Shown: positions 25,708 through 33,452 of the stretch, piece after piece
Numbering within the stretch: position 1 is the first letter of the stretch
How the letters are laid out: every line of letters begins with the position of its first letter
DNA from: JAVJSU01 sp040219275
GTDB lineage: Bacteria > Chloroflexota > Anaerolineae > Aggregatilineales > Phototrophicaceae
NCBI GenBank assembly: GCA_040219275.1
Contig: JAVJSU010000061.1
Location: 287,719-351,718, forward strand
Direction of reading: 5' to 3'
Length of the DNA: 64,000 nt
Program-made: the position numbers and the translations under genes
Notes under the pieces: model-generated
The model's database searches: none
Told to the model about the DNA's origin: nothing
What the model saw: the letters and a program-made list of their open reading frames with translations, nothing else

Positions 25708-27767
25708 GCGTGAATGATAACACGACAAAAAAGGGCGAACTGGCAGGTCGCCCCTACGGAGATAATGGTAATGTTGAGGGAATAGGTCGCCTCTATAAAA
25801 ATCATGCCTACATCGTGCCAATTCTTTTGATTCTTGTGTTGCTGATCGCTTTCGGAGTGCGCTTTCATCTGCTGGGGGCGCAATCGCTGTGGCATGATGA
25901 AGGCAATAGCTATGTGCAAGCCACCCGCTCGCTGAGCGCCATCGCCGATAATGCCGCCCGTGATATTCACCCGCCCGGCTATTATTGGCTGTTGAGTCTC
26001 TGGCGACAATTAACAGGCGACTCGGAATTCGCGTTAAGGGCACTCTCCGCATTTGCAAGCGTGTTGAGCATCGCTTTCACCTACGCGCTTGGCAAACGCT
26101 TAATCGGCGTGTGGGCTGGATTGGCGGCGGGGCTGTTCGTCGCGCTGAACACATTCAGCATTTATTACGCGCAAGAAGCCCGCATGTATGCTTTATTGGC
26201 GATGTGGGCGAGTGCTTCGATGTGGGTCTTCGCCGAACTTATCCTCAACACACATCGAAACAACCCCTCACGCAGACACTATCTTACCTATGCCCTGTTA
26301 CTCGCCATCATAAACGCCGCCGGACTCTACACGCAATATGCTTTTCCGTTCGTGATGGTCGCGCAGGGCATTTTGTTTTTGCTGTGGCTGTGGTCGCTGT
26401 TTTCCAATGGGCGGGCTTCCGATAATGAGGGCGACCTAGCAGGTCGCCCCTACAAATCAATGCTACAGTTACTTGGCTGGTATGTCGCGGCGAATGTGCT
26501 GACGATTGTGCTGTATTCACCGTGGATGGGAACGGCTTGGGAGCAACTCACGAATTGGCCCAACACAGGCGAAACCATCCCTTTCGCTCAGGCACTCTCG
26601 CAGATTATCGCGTGGTTTAGCTTCGGCATCACCCATCAAGCGGGCGTAACCGTGACCATTGCCTTCTTCCTACTGTTCGGTCTGCTTGATTTTAATGATG
26701 CGCCAGACACAAAACGAACGTGGTGGCGCATCCTCGTGCCGGTGGTGTGGCTGAGTGTTTCCGTCGGAATATTCGTGGCACTGGGATTGTTCCGTGAGGC
26801 TAATTTGAAATTTCTACTACCCGCACAGATCGCCTTTTCGCTATGGTTGGCGCGGGGGATGTGGGTATTGTGGACGGTGCGCGTTAAACGGCAAAACATC
26901 GGGATCTTGCGCTTCGCACCGAAAGCGGCGGCGTTGCTGGGTGTTTTCGTGATTTTGAGCGGGCTGGTTGAGGGACTAAATCCACTGTATACCGATCCCG
27001 CATTTCAACGCGACAATTACCGCGCCATTGTCGCCGAAATCAATGCCAATGCACGCGGCAATGATGCCATCATCCTCAGCGCGCCGAATCAGCAAGAAGT
27101 CTTCGAGTATTATTATTCCGGCAACGCCACCATTTATCCGCTACCGCGTGGCTTGGGCGGGGACGACCGCGCCACACGCACCGAAATGCTGAGCATCATC
27201 GGACAGCATCGGAGCATTTACGCGGTGCTGTGGGGAACGGGCGAGCGTGACCCGAACAACATCGTAGAATCCACATTGGACGGCGAAGCGTTTGAAGCCA
27301 GTAGCGAGTGGTTTGGTGATGTCCGGCTGGTGCGCTATGCTACGCCGGTAGAATTTACCGACGTGCAACAACTCGAAGAAACGATCACTTTTGGCAACCA
27401 CATCACTCTAGAAAGTTATGCCCTCAGCACGGAAGATTTACGCGTCGGTGATGTGCTACAGGTGCAATTACAGTGGTCTACGGATGCGCCATTGGACACG
27501 CGTTATAAGGTCTTCTTGCAGATTCTTGACGCAGATGGTTTTCTCGTTGCACAACGTGATGCCGAGCCTGTTGGTGGTACACGCCCGACGACAAGTTGGG
27601 ACACGGGCAATCGCATCACAGACAATCATGCTGTAATTATCCCCAACGGTTTACCCTCAGCTAATTACAAGCTCATCATCGGCTTATACGATATAGATAA
27701 TCCAAATGCTCGCTTGCCCGTTAACGGCGACGATAATTTAGAATTAGGCGAACTGACTATTCGTTAA
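25704..27767 (+). CDS. GT39-type (PMT/ArnT-like) membrane glycosyltransferase
   Basis: The 687 residues form a polytopic protein of about ten or more helices. The hallmark first loop reads LWHDEGNSYVQATR, followed by ARDIHPPGYYWLLSLW and the YAQEARMYALLA motif, as in dolichyl- or polyprenyl-phosphate sugar transferases. The C-terminal 150 residues form a beta-sandwich outside the membrane, common in Chloroflexota members. Expected role: transfer of a lipid-linked sugar on the outer face. ATG 25704 overlaps the stop of the glycosidase. Two copies of the peptide GELAGRPY/GDLAGRPY and a weaker third (EGIGRLYK) are encoded by short palindromic DNA elements inserted in frame, one pair before the first helix and one between helices. 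Confidence 0.9.
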   Translation: MSVNDNTTKKGELAGRPYGDNGNVEGIGRLYKNHAYIVPILLILVLLIAFGVRFHLLGAQSLWHDEGNSYVQATRSLSAIADNAARDIHPPGYYWLLSLWRQLTGDSEFALRALSAFASVLSIAFTYALGKRLIGVWAGLAAGLFVALNTFSIYYAQEARMYALLAMWASASMWVFAELILNTHRNNPSRRHYLTYALLLAIINAAGLYTQYAFPFVMVAQGILFLLWLWSLFSNGRASDNEGDLAGRPYKSMLQLLGWYVAANVLTIVLYSPWMGTAWEQLTNWPNTGETIPFAQALSQIIAWFSFGITHQAGVTVTIAFFLLFGLLDFNDAPDTKRTWWRILVPVVWLSVSVGIFVALGLFREANLKFLLPAQIAFSLWLARGMWVLWTVRVKRQNIGILRFAPKAAALLGVFVILSGLVEGLNPLYTDPAFQRDNYRAIVAEINANARGNDAIILSAPNQQEVFEYYYSGNATIYPLPRGLGGDDRATRTEMLSIIGQHRSIYAVLWGTGERDPNNIVESTLDGEAFEASSEWFGDVRLVRYATPVEFTDVQQLEETITFGNHITLESYALSTEDLRVGDVLQVQLQWSTDAPLDTRYKVFLQILDADGFLVAQRDAEPVGGTRPTTSWDTGNRITDNHAVIIPNGLPSANYKLIIGLYDIDNPNARLPVNGDDNLELGELTIR
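25733..25757 (+). repeat. REP-like palindrome inside the GT39 coding sequence (copy 1)
   Basis: GGGCGA-ACTGGCAGG-TCGCCC followed by CTAC forms an imperfect palindrome and encodes part of KGELAGRPY in the N-terminal cytoplasmic segment. It matches copy 3 at 26429 closely. Confidence 0.7.
25776..25797 (+). repeat. Degenerate REP-like copy (copy 2)
   Basis: GAGGGAATAGGTCGCCTCTA aligns with copy 3 if about eight internal bases are missing. It encodes EGIGRLYK. It lies about 20 bases after copy 1, so the two form a close pair. Confidence 0.5.
26427..26453 (+). repeat. Perfect REP-like palindrome inside the GT39 coding sequence (copy 3)
   Basis: GGGCGACCT (26429-26437) and AGGTCGCCC (26441-26449) are perfect inverted repeats around AGC. 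With its flanks it encodes EGDLAGRPYK in a loop between helices. The frame is the same as in copy 1. Confidence 0.75.
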
Positions 27768-27818
27768 TAGCGTCACATTTTGCTTTATATTTTGTCAACA
27801 GTAAGGGAGAAAAGCGCC

Positions 27819-28769
27819 ATGCGTATCGTAATCACCGGAGGAACAGGACTCATTGGATCAGCTTTAGTTGCCAGCCTCGCCCATGATGGACATGAGGTGG
27901 TCGCCATTAGCCGTGATCCACATCAAACACAACCCCTGCCCGCGAACGCTAACTTTGCGTCGTGGGATGCCAAGACCGCTGAGGGATGGGGTCATCTGGT
28001 AGATGGCGCTGATGCTGTTGTTCAACTTGCGGGTGCGAGTATCGCCGGTGATGGCTTTTTACCCACACGTTGGACACCCGAACGCAAGAAGATCATCCTA
28101 GATAGCCGTGTAAATACAGGCAAAGCGGTGGTCGAAGCAATTGAACAAGCGGGTGTGAAACCGAAAGTGCTGATTCAAGCATCGGCGGTTGGCTATTATG
28201 GTACGCACCCCAACACGGTTGAACTTACCGAAGAGTCCCCCGCTGGCAATGATTATCTGGCGGATGTCTGCAAGCAATGGGAAGCCTCTACAGAAGCTGT
28301 AGAAGCCATGGGTGTGCGGCGTGCGATTATCCGTACTGGCGTGGTGCTGGATGGTGACGAAGGTGCATTGCCCCGTATGGCATTCCCGTTCAAGATGTTC
28401 GCGGGCGGTCCGTTAGGCAGTGGCAAGCAACCCTTCCCGTGGATTCATCTGATGGACGAAGTTCGCGCCATTCGCTTCTTGATTGCCAATGAAGAGGCAA
28501 CCGGCGCATTTAACCTTAGCGCACCCAACCCGCTGACGAATGCACAATTTTCGCGCGAATTAGGCAAAGTATTGGGTCGTCCGTCGTTGATCCCCGTGCC
28601 TGCTCCGGCGTTTAATATCGCGTTCGGTGAAGTGGCGGTCATCTTATTGAAGGGTCAGCGTGCTGTGCCGAAGAAATTGCAGGAGATGGGTTTTGAGTTC
28701 ACCTATCCCACCGCAGAAGAAGCCTTACGCGCTATCTACAAACCAGATAGTGCCTTAGCGACTGCCTAA
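27819..28769 (+). CDS. TIGR01777-family SDR epimerase (YfcH-like)
   Basis: The 316 residues start MRIVITGGTGLIGSALV, which places the Rossmann motif correctly. AAGGGAG lies nine bases upstream, which excludes an upstream in-frame TTG-like start. Further marks are the family signature VVQLAGASIAGDGF, WTPERKKIILDSRV and the ASAVGYYGTHP region with the catalytic Tyr. The C-terminal domain has PFPWIHLMDEV and FNLSAPNPLTNAQF. It is probably a cytoplasmic NAD(P)-dependent enzyme on an unknown sugar or related substrate. It follows the GT39 gene by about 50 bases and could share its transcript. A terminator follows. Confidence 0.9.
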   Translation: MRIVITGGTGLIGSALVASLAHDGHEVVAISRDPHQTQPLPANANFASWDAKTAEGWGHLVDGADAVVQLAGASIAGDGFLPTRWTPERKKIILDSRVNTGKAVVEAIEQAGVKPKVLIQASAVGYYGTHPNTVELTEESPAGNDYLADVCKQWEASTEAVEAMGVRRAIIRTGVVLDGDEGALPRMAFPFKMFAGGPLGSGKQPFPWIHLMDEVRAIRFLIANEEATGAFNLSAPNPLTNAQFSRELGKVLGRPSLIPVPAPAFNIAFGEVAVILLKGQRAVPKKLQEMGFEFTYPTAEEALRAIYKPDSALATA

Positions 28770-28792
28770 GAATTTATTGATTGAATACCCAC

Positions 28793-28824
28793 TATAGGCG
28801 CACTTATCCGCGCCTATATTTTTT
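28793..28824 (+). terminator. Intrinsic terminator after the SDR gene
   Basis: TATAGGCGC and GCGCCTATA form a 9-bp stem with a short loop, followed by a T-rich run. Confidence 0.85.
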
Positions 28825-28893
28825 GTACCTAGTCTGGTCAAATAGAGGCATTATGACTGGACACCTATCTGAAAACGACTATGTGAGGATGCT

Positions 28894-30270
28894 ATGCGCC
28901 GCATCATTTTTGTGCTAATCGCCATTTTAAGCCTGACTGTGACAATCGCGCAGGAAGAAACACCAGAACCAACCGCTACAAATATCCCCGCCGATGAACT
29001 TATCGTAGAAGATGTGCGTACCACCGCAGGGCGTAATGCCTTCGATCAGGTGGAGTTGATGGCAGTCGGCAATCTCGTCAATAATACGGAAGAAGCCTAT
29101 ACCAACATCTCGCTTTTTGCCGATGTGCTGAACGCAGACGGCGAAATTATCGGAGAAGGTTTTGGCTATCTCGTAAATACATGCGGGAACGGGTTGAATC
29201 CAGATTTTGCGGTTGAGCCGGATTCAGCGCAGGGGTTTAGCATCGCCTTAGATATTTTTGAAGCCGATGCGGATATTGAAGATGTGAGTATCACGATTCA
29301 GAGCACCGCCACCGACCCCACACCAAGCGACCTTCCAGCCGAGTTTACAGGCATCACCCGCGCCAGCACTCAAGAAGTGGTGAGCGTGGAATGGCTGGAT
29401 GAAGAAGGCAATTTATTGCGCTATGGCGTGGGGTGTGATGAGGATGTTTTTACCGAACATGACTGGTATCAATACAATGCTCTGCGGGGCGATTCTGCAC
29501 CGACGGTCAACCCGAATACAGAACTTGTGACGCAGGCATTACGCGACCAACTTGGCATAGCCGACCCCAACGCCTTCGATCATTCGTTCCTGACCTTTTC
29601 ACCCACAGCACGCCGCCTGCTCCATCAAACACCAATCAATGTGATGATTAGCGCCGAGCCGGATGGATCATTCCGCCGCCTGATTTATGAGGATTTATCG
29701 CGCTTCACATTGCAGGGCTTTCTGTGGATGCCAGAAGGTCGCTTTCTCGCCTATTATTTCGGCGCGACGGGCGATCCGGTGCGCTATTACACGGCAAGCG
29801 TGGAGGGTCAGCGCATTAGCGGTTCGATTGATAACACCCTACCCTCGTTGATCGTTCCGGGTCCCACACCGGACGGTGCGCGTGTGGTAATGGCGACGAC
29901 GATTGACGGCGTGACAGGCTATTATCTTGCCAGCACCATTGGCGTTAACACGGAGCTTTTATTTGAGGCTGAACCACCCGGTAATAACTTTCCTGCGCCG
30001 ATTTATGTGCCGATTGAAGGAGGTGGCGCACAAATTTATCTGTTCCGTCAGGTGGATGATGTCCCGCGCTTGCAATGCTTCGATACGGTCAGCAGTCAAC
30101 TCAATGACATCACCGCCCTCCCGCTCCAACTTGATGACGGAAGCCGTGCATGGGCGGCGCTTACTGTCAACGGGAGCAAAATCGCGCTGGCGGCAAACGG
30201 GGTCAACGGCGGTTTATGGATTATCGACCTGCAAAGTTTCGGTGGCTGTACGCCACAACTTGCGGGATAG
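28894..30270 (+). CDS. Secreted protein with FxLYD-like N-terminal and beta-propeller-like C-terminal part
   Basis: The 458 residues start with a signal peptide (MRRIIFVLIAILSLTVTIAQ) and a short Thr/Pro stretch. Residues about 30-135 (ELIVEDVRTTAGRNAFDQVE ... YTNISLFADVLNADG) resemble the FxLYD extracellular beta domain. The C-terminal 200 residues have repeating blocks such as LWMPEGRFLAYYF, PGPTPDGARVVMAT and LTVNGSKIALAANG, typical of TolB/WD40-like propeller blades. No catalytic motif is seen. It may bind surface partners. GTGAGGA precedes the ATG and a strong terminator follows. Confidence 0.7.
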   Translation: MRRIIFVLIAILSLTVTIAQEETPEPTATNIPADELIVEDVRTTAGRNAFDQVELMAVGNLVNNTEEAYTNISLFADVLNADGEIIGEGFGYLVNTCGNGLNPDFAVEPDSAQGFSIALDIFEADADIEDVSITIQSTATDPTPSDLPAEFTGITRASTQEVVSVEWLDEEGNLLRYGVGCDEDVFTEHDWYQYNALRGDSAPTVNPNTELVTQALRDQLGIADPNAFDHSFLTFSPTARRLLHQTPINVMISAEPDGSFRRLIYEDLSRFTLQGFLWMPEGRFLAYYFGATGDPVRYYTASVEGQRISGSIDNTLPSLIVPGPTPDGARVVMATTIDGVTGYYLASTIGVNTELLFEAEPPGNNFPAPIYVPIEGGGAQIYLFRQVDDVPRLQCFDTVSSQLNDITALPLQLDDGSRAWAALTVNGSKIALAANGVNGGLWIIDLQSFGGCTPQLAG

Positions 30271-30284
30271 GCATTTTAAATCAA

Positions 30285-30322
30285 AAACGGGCGACCTAAT
30301 GTACAGGATCGCCCGTTTTTTT
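30285..30322. terminator. Strong intrinsic terminator with GGGCGA stem
   Basis: AAACGGGCGA and TCGCCCGTTT pair perfectly, followed by seven T. A residues on the left allow use from the other strand too. It sits between convergent genes. The stem begins GGGCGACCTA, like the REP-like element inside the GT39 gene. Confidence 0.9.
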
Positions 30323-30343
30323 GTTGTTTCAACGCCACACACG

Positions 30344-31066
30344 CTATTCGGGGATGAGTACCTCTTGTAGCATATTTTCCACCGCCCGCGGACTCGCGCC
30401 GGACATACGTGACACTGGCTGACCGCCATCAAAGACGATAAACGTCGGAATAGACTGCACCTTAAATTGACTGGCAATACTCTTACTTTCCTCGGTGTTC
30501 AGCTTGACGACCTTCACTTTGCCTTTATATTTGTCGGCGAGTTCATCAATAAAGGGTGCAATCGCATTACACGGTCCGCACCACGCCGCCCAAAAATCCA
30601 CGAGTACGGGCGTGTTGCTCTTGAGCACTTCTTTGCGCCACGTTTTGTTATCGACATGGCGTGCGCCTCTTAACGAAAGTTTACCATTTGCTGATATGTC
30701 CTTTGATTTAACTTCCGGCAACGGCGCATCGGTCAGCAAATGCGCGATATGCGCCCGCACATCGGATGTGCCGATATTTTCCGCGCTGGATTTGGTCTTC
30801 CGCCCGAAGAAGGCAGGCGTTAAAGTCACTAATGCAGGCAGATTGAGCGCACCGTATTTTTCATAGGTCGCCGGATTTTGCCCTGCATCCACCGTTATGA
30901 CGATTAATTCATCGGCGTTGCGTTTTGCTTCACGATTCAGTGTGTCTTCAATGGGCTTATTGCGATTATTTCCATCGTAAAAATAGATCAGCGCCGGTTG
31001 TTTGCGCCCTAAAAGTTTCTTGATCTCTTTGTCTGTGCTGGCAACAGGTGCATCAAATTCAGGCAT
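30344..31066 (-). CDS. Double thioredoxin-fold protein, only the second with CxxC
   Basis: From ATG 31066 (GGAGA eight bases before it; an ATG at 31081 is the alternative) the protein has 240 residues. Residues about 8-110 form a thioredoxin-like fold without an active-site CxxC (PALIYFYDGNNRNKP where WCGPC would be) but with the cis-proline region LNLPALVTL. Residues about 130-238 are a classical thioredoxin with WAAWCGPCNAIAPF and QSIPTFIVFDGG. It has no signal peptide, so it is a cytoplasmic disulfide reductase with an accessory, probably binding, domain. Confidence 0.85.
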   Translation of the reverse strand: MPEFDAPVASTDKEIKKLLGRKQPALIYFYDGNNRNKPIEDTLNREAKRNADELIVITVDAGQNPATYEKYGALNLPALVTLTPAFFGRKTKSSAENIGTSDVRAHIAHLLTDAPLPEVKSKDISANGKLSLRGARHVDNKTWRKEVLKSNTPVLVDFWAAWCGPCNAIAPFIDELADKYKGKVKVVKLNTEESKSIASQFKVQSIPTFIVFDGGQPVSRMSGASPRAVENMLQEVLIPE

Positions 31067-31146
31067 TGTAAAAATCTCCATAAATGACGATATACCTTTT
31101 AGACGTTGTTCATGGCGGAAATTTTACCGAAGACGATGTTTGTAGA

Positions 31147-31701
31147 TTATGAATGCAGAATTTCGACGGAGAGTACACTCTGAGTTTGCGAGTCGTAATA
31201 GACGCGATAGTGGCTTGTAGCGGCGGTCTGCTGGAGCAAGTTGAAGGCAGACGTGGGAATCTCAAATTCGTCGTAGCCAATCTTCATGAAGCACTCGTCT
31301 CCGGTTACGCGTTGCAATACCCTGAGCGATACCGTTCCCTCTGTGACCAATGCTGAACCGAAATTCCCGGTGTTTTTCCGTTCCCGCGCTCCCACCCAAT
31401 TGGCATATGCCATCAGCAAAGCGATCACAACAATTATCACGGTCACAATAGCAAGCAGTGGCGCTTGCGATTCTAGAATCACACGCAGATTAAGCATCCA
31501 TGAGCACAACCCGAGCACGACCACGACAATCACGCCAACGATAAAAACCCCGCCAGATAATCCAGCGAGGTCTACCGATTTCCCTGCTTGTAAGCGGGCG
31601 TGTTGGCGTTCTGAAATTTTTCCTGCGCGATTCAGTTGCAGGTCATCCGACGTAAAATCGAACGCCTGCATCAAGAGATCATTCCGGGAAGCCAATACCA
31701 T
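31147..31701 (-). CDS. Two-helix membrane protein (uncharacterised)
   Basis: The 184 residues have a soluble N-terminus with a conserved-looking LQLNRAGKISERQHARLQ segment, two hydrophobic helices (about 50-72 and 80-98) and a soluble C-terminal beta-rich domain of about 75 residues. It follows the anti-sigma gene by 10 bases, so it is the third gene of the sigma-factor operon. It could be a membrane partner of the stress response, which is inference from position only. Confidence 0.6.
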   Translation of the reverse strand: MVLASRNDLLMQAFDFTSDDLQLNRAGKISERQHARLQAGKSVDLAGLSGGVFIVGVIVVVVLGLCSWMLNLRVILESQAPLLAIVTVIIVVIALLMAYANWVGARERKNTGNFGSALVTEGTVSLRVLQRVTGDECFMKIGYDEFEIPTSAFNLLQQTAATSHYRVYYDSQTQSVLSVEILHS

Positions 31702-31710
31702 AAAATACTG

Positions 31711-32577
31711 TTAACCCGATTCTGTCGCTAAACTACCCGCAACCACAGGCGAACTGGTCGGGCCATCGCTACCACCCGCCGGTTCTAGTGTGATGCCCAG
31801 CAAGTCAAATGTGCCTAGTGGCTGTGGCGCGGTAAAGATAAAAACCGCTTCCCCCATGCCATCGACATCAAACAATCCGGCGCTGATTCGCTCTTCACCC
31901 TGAATTAACCATGCCTGATAGGTCATACTCGCGTCAGAGGGCGTGAAGTTACTCACACGGATCATCGCCACTGTACCTTCAGGGTTAAATGTCACCATTC
32001 CGCTGGCATCACTGCCGTCCTGTTGCGCCGCCAATGTGGTTTGTACCGAGTCAGACCCTAAAACTTCAAGAAGTGCGTTGCGCGTTTGCAATTCAGCATT
32101 CAGTATATCTTGATCTTCACGCAGGGTGTTGACTTCGCTCACCAATACACCGACCATCGCCATCAATATGAGGATCACCGCCGCCGCAATACCTGCCACT
32201 GCAAAAACGCCTCGCCCAAAAGTTGGATGTAGAACAGGTCTGTGTTGTGATGGCGCGTTCAATGGTAATGCGCTCGTCGTCGCTGACGGCAATTTCTCAT
32301 CAACAGACGGCGCGGAAACAGGTGCGGTTAATTTCATCAAGTTCGCCGCGATACTTGCAGGTGGGCTGACCTGAGGCGCACTGAATAACATAGCAGAGGC
32401 AAGTTCCTTGTATGATTCCAACTCATCACGGTATTCCGGGCAGTGTACAAGAAGTTGCTCTACCAATTGCGTTTCCCCAGCATCAGTCAGACCCATACTA
32501 TATGCAGGGAGCAAGTCAGCTAACGTTTCACAATCCGTTTTATTGAATTGTGGATTTATGTTGTGTTCTCCACTCAT
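31711..32577 (-). CDS. RskA-like anti-sigma factor
   Basis: The 288 residues have an N-terminal anti-sigma domain (about 10-65: CETLADLLPAYSMGLTDAGE ... LVHCPEYRDEL). The usual zinc motif is reduced to CPEY, so zinc may not be bound. One membrane helix (about 125-150) is followed by an outside C-terminal RskA domain (QAWLIQGEERISAGLFDVDG; PLGTFDLLGITLEPAGGS). It holds the adjacent sigma factor at the membrane until regulated proteolysis. The sigma gene lies 70 bases upstream in the same operon. Confidence 0.85.
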   Translation of the reverse strand: MSGEHNINPQFNKTDCETLADLLPAYSMGLTDAGETQLVEQLLVHCPEYRDELESYKELASAMLFSAPQVSPPASIAANLMKLTAPVSAPSVDEKLPSATTSALPLNAPSQHRPVLHPTFGRGVFAVAGIAAAVILILMAMVGVLVSEVNTLREDQDILNAELQTRNALLEVLGSDSVQTTLAAQQDGSDASGMVTFNPEGTVAMIRVSNFTPSDASMTYQAWLIQGEERISAGLFDVDGMGEAVFIFTAPQPLGTFDLLGITLEPAGGSDGPTSSPVVAGSLATESG

Positions 32578-32647
32578 CCGATTTCACAATTACTCTAAAC
32601 TCTACATCATTGTCTGCTAAGGTATCGCTCAAAATTTGATTTTGGAT

Positions 32648-33223
32648 TTATTTATTCTCAATATTCTGATGTGCCTCTAACCAAAGCACCTTCAATTTCT
32701 GTAATCCTAGCCGCACCCGTGTTTTGACTGTACCCAATGGAATATCCAGCTTTTCAGAAAGTTCGCGGTGTGTCATCCCCTGCAAAAAACCGAGTTGCAC
32801 CAGCGTCGCCTGTTCGGTTGGCAATTGCGTGAGTAACTCACGGATGAGTTGCCCATCACGGCGCAACGGGTCTTCAGGGATGCCAGTTTTTGAAACGACG
32901 TTCACGTACTCCAGATCATCGGCATTGGTAGTTGCCTGTCGCATCTCCGCACGTAAGCGATCAATCGCGGTATAGCGCGTCACTGTCAACAACCAACTAA
33001 TGAAGCGTCCTTTAGATGAGTCATATTGCTGGGGGTTGTTCCACACTTTCATGAAGGTATCTTGTGTCACTTCTTCAGCATTTTTCTCTGAACGCAAAAC
33101 TTGCAACGCGAGGCTATAAACCGGCGTGCCATATCGCTCATATAAATTGTTTAGCGCGTGCTGATCTTTTTCAGCAATACGCGCTAACAGTGTGTTGTCA
33201 TCTAGTGAGGAATAGTCCAACAT
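32648..33223 (-). CDS. ECF sigma factor (SigK/RpoE-like)
   Basis: From ATG 33223 the protein has 191 residues (an in-frame TTG at 33244 is less likely). Region 2 (about 20-90) has NLYERYGTPVYSLALQVLRS and AEEVTQDTFMKVW, followed by FISWLLTVTRYTAIDRLR. Region 4 (about 125-180) has GMTHRELSEKLDIPLGTVKT, the DNA-binding helix-turn-helix. It directs RNA polymerase to a stress regulon under control of the RskA-like gene that follows. A TACAAT with extended -10 lies just upstream, so basal expression is probably by the housekeeping sigma. Confidence 0.92.
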   Translation of the reverse strand: MLDYSSLDDNTLLARIAEKDQHALNNLYERYGTPVYSLALQVLRSEKNAEEVTQDTFMKVWNNPQQYDSSKGRFISWLLTVTRYTAIDRLRAEMRQATTNADDLEYVNVVSKTGIPEDPLRRDGQLIRELLTQLPTEQATLVQLGFLQGMTHRELSEKLDIPLGTVKTRVRLGLQKLKVLWLEAHQNIENK

Positions 33224-33253
33224 AATCTCTAAATGTAACTCCAACCAGCAGAG

Positions 33254-33262
33254 ATTGTACCA
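33254..33262 (-). promoter_or_regulatory. Extended -10 promoter of the sigma-factor operon
   Basis: On the minus strand TGGTACAAT gives a TGn extension plus a 5/6 match to the -10 consensus, about 30 bases before ATG 33223. The -35 region is weak, as is usual with extended -10 promoters. Confidence 0.5.
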
Positions 33263-33452
33263 CGAAACAGACCTTTATTATGAAAATTGCTAACCCAATA
33301 AATGCACCGAAATTTAGAGATGCAACATAAGTGTTAGATGAGAAGAAACAGTTTATAAATCCAAAGATCGTATAGAACCCGATAGCTATATGTATGTGAA
33401 TAATTCATACAGAAATTTATCTTTTGAAAACTATCTATAAGGAGTACAAGGA

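Noticed and set aside
25733..26453. CRISPR array
   Set aside because: Repeats are few, unequally spaced, palindromic and within a coding frame; no cas genes are present.
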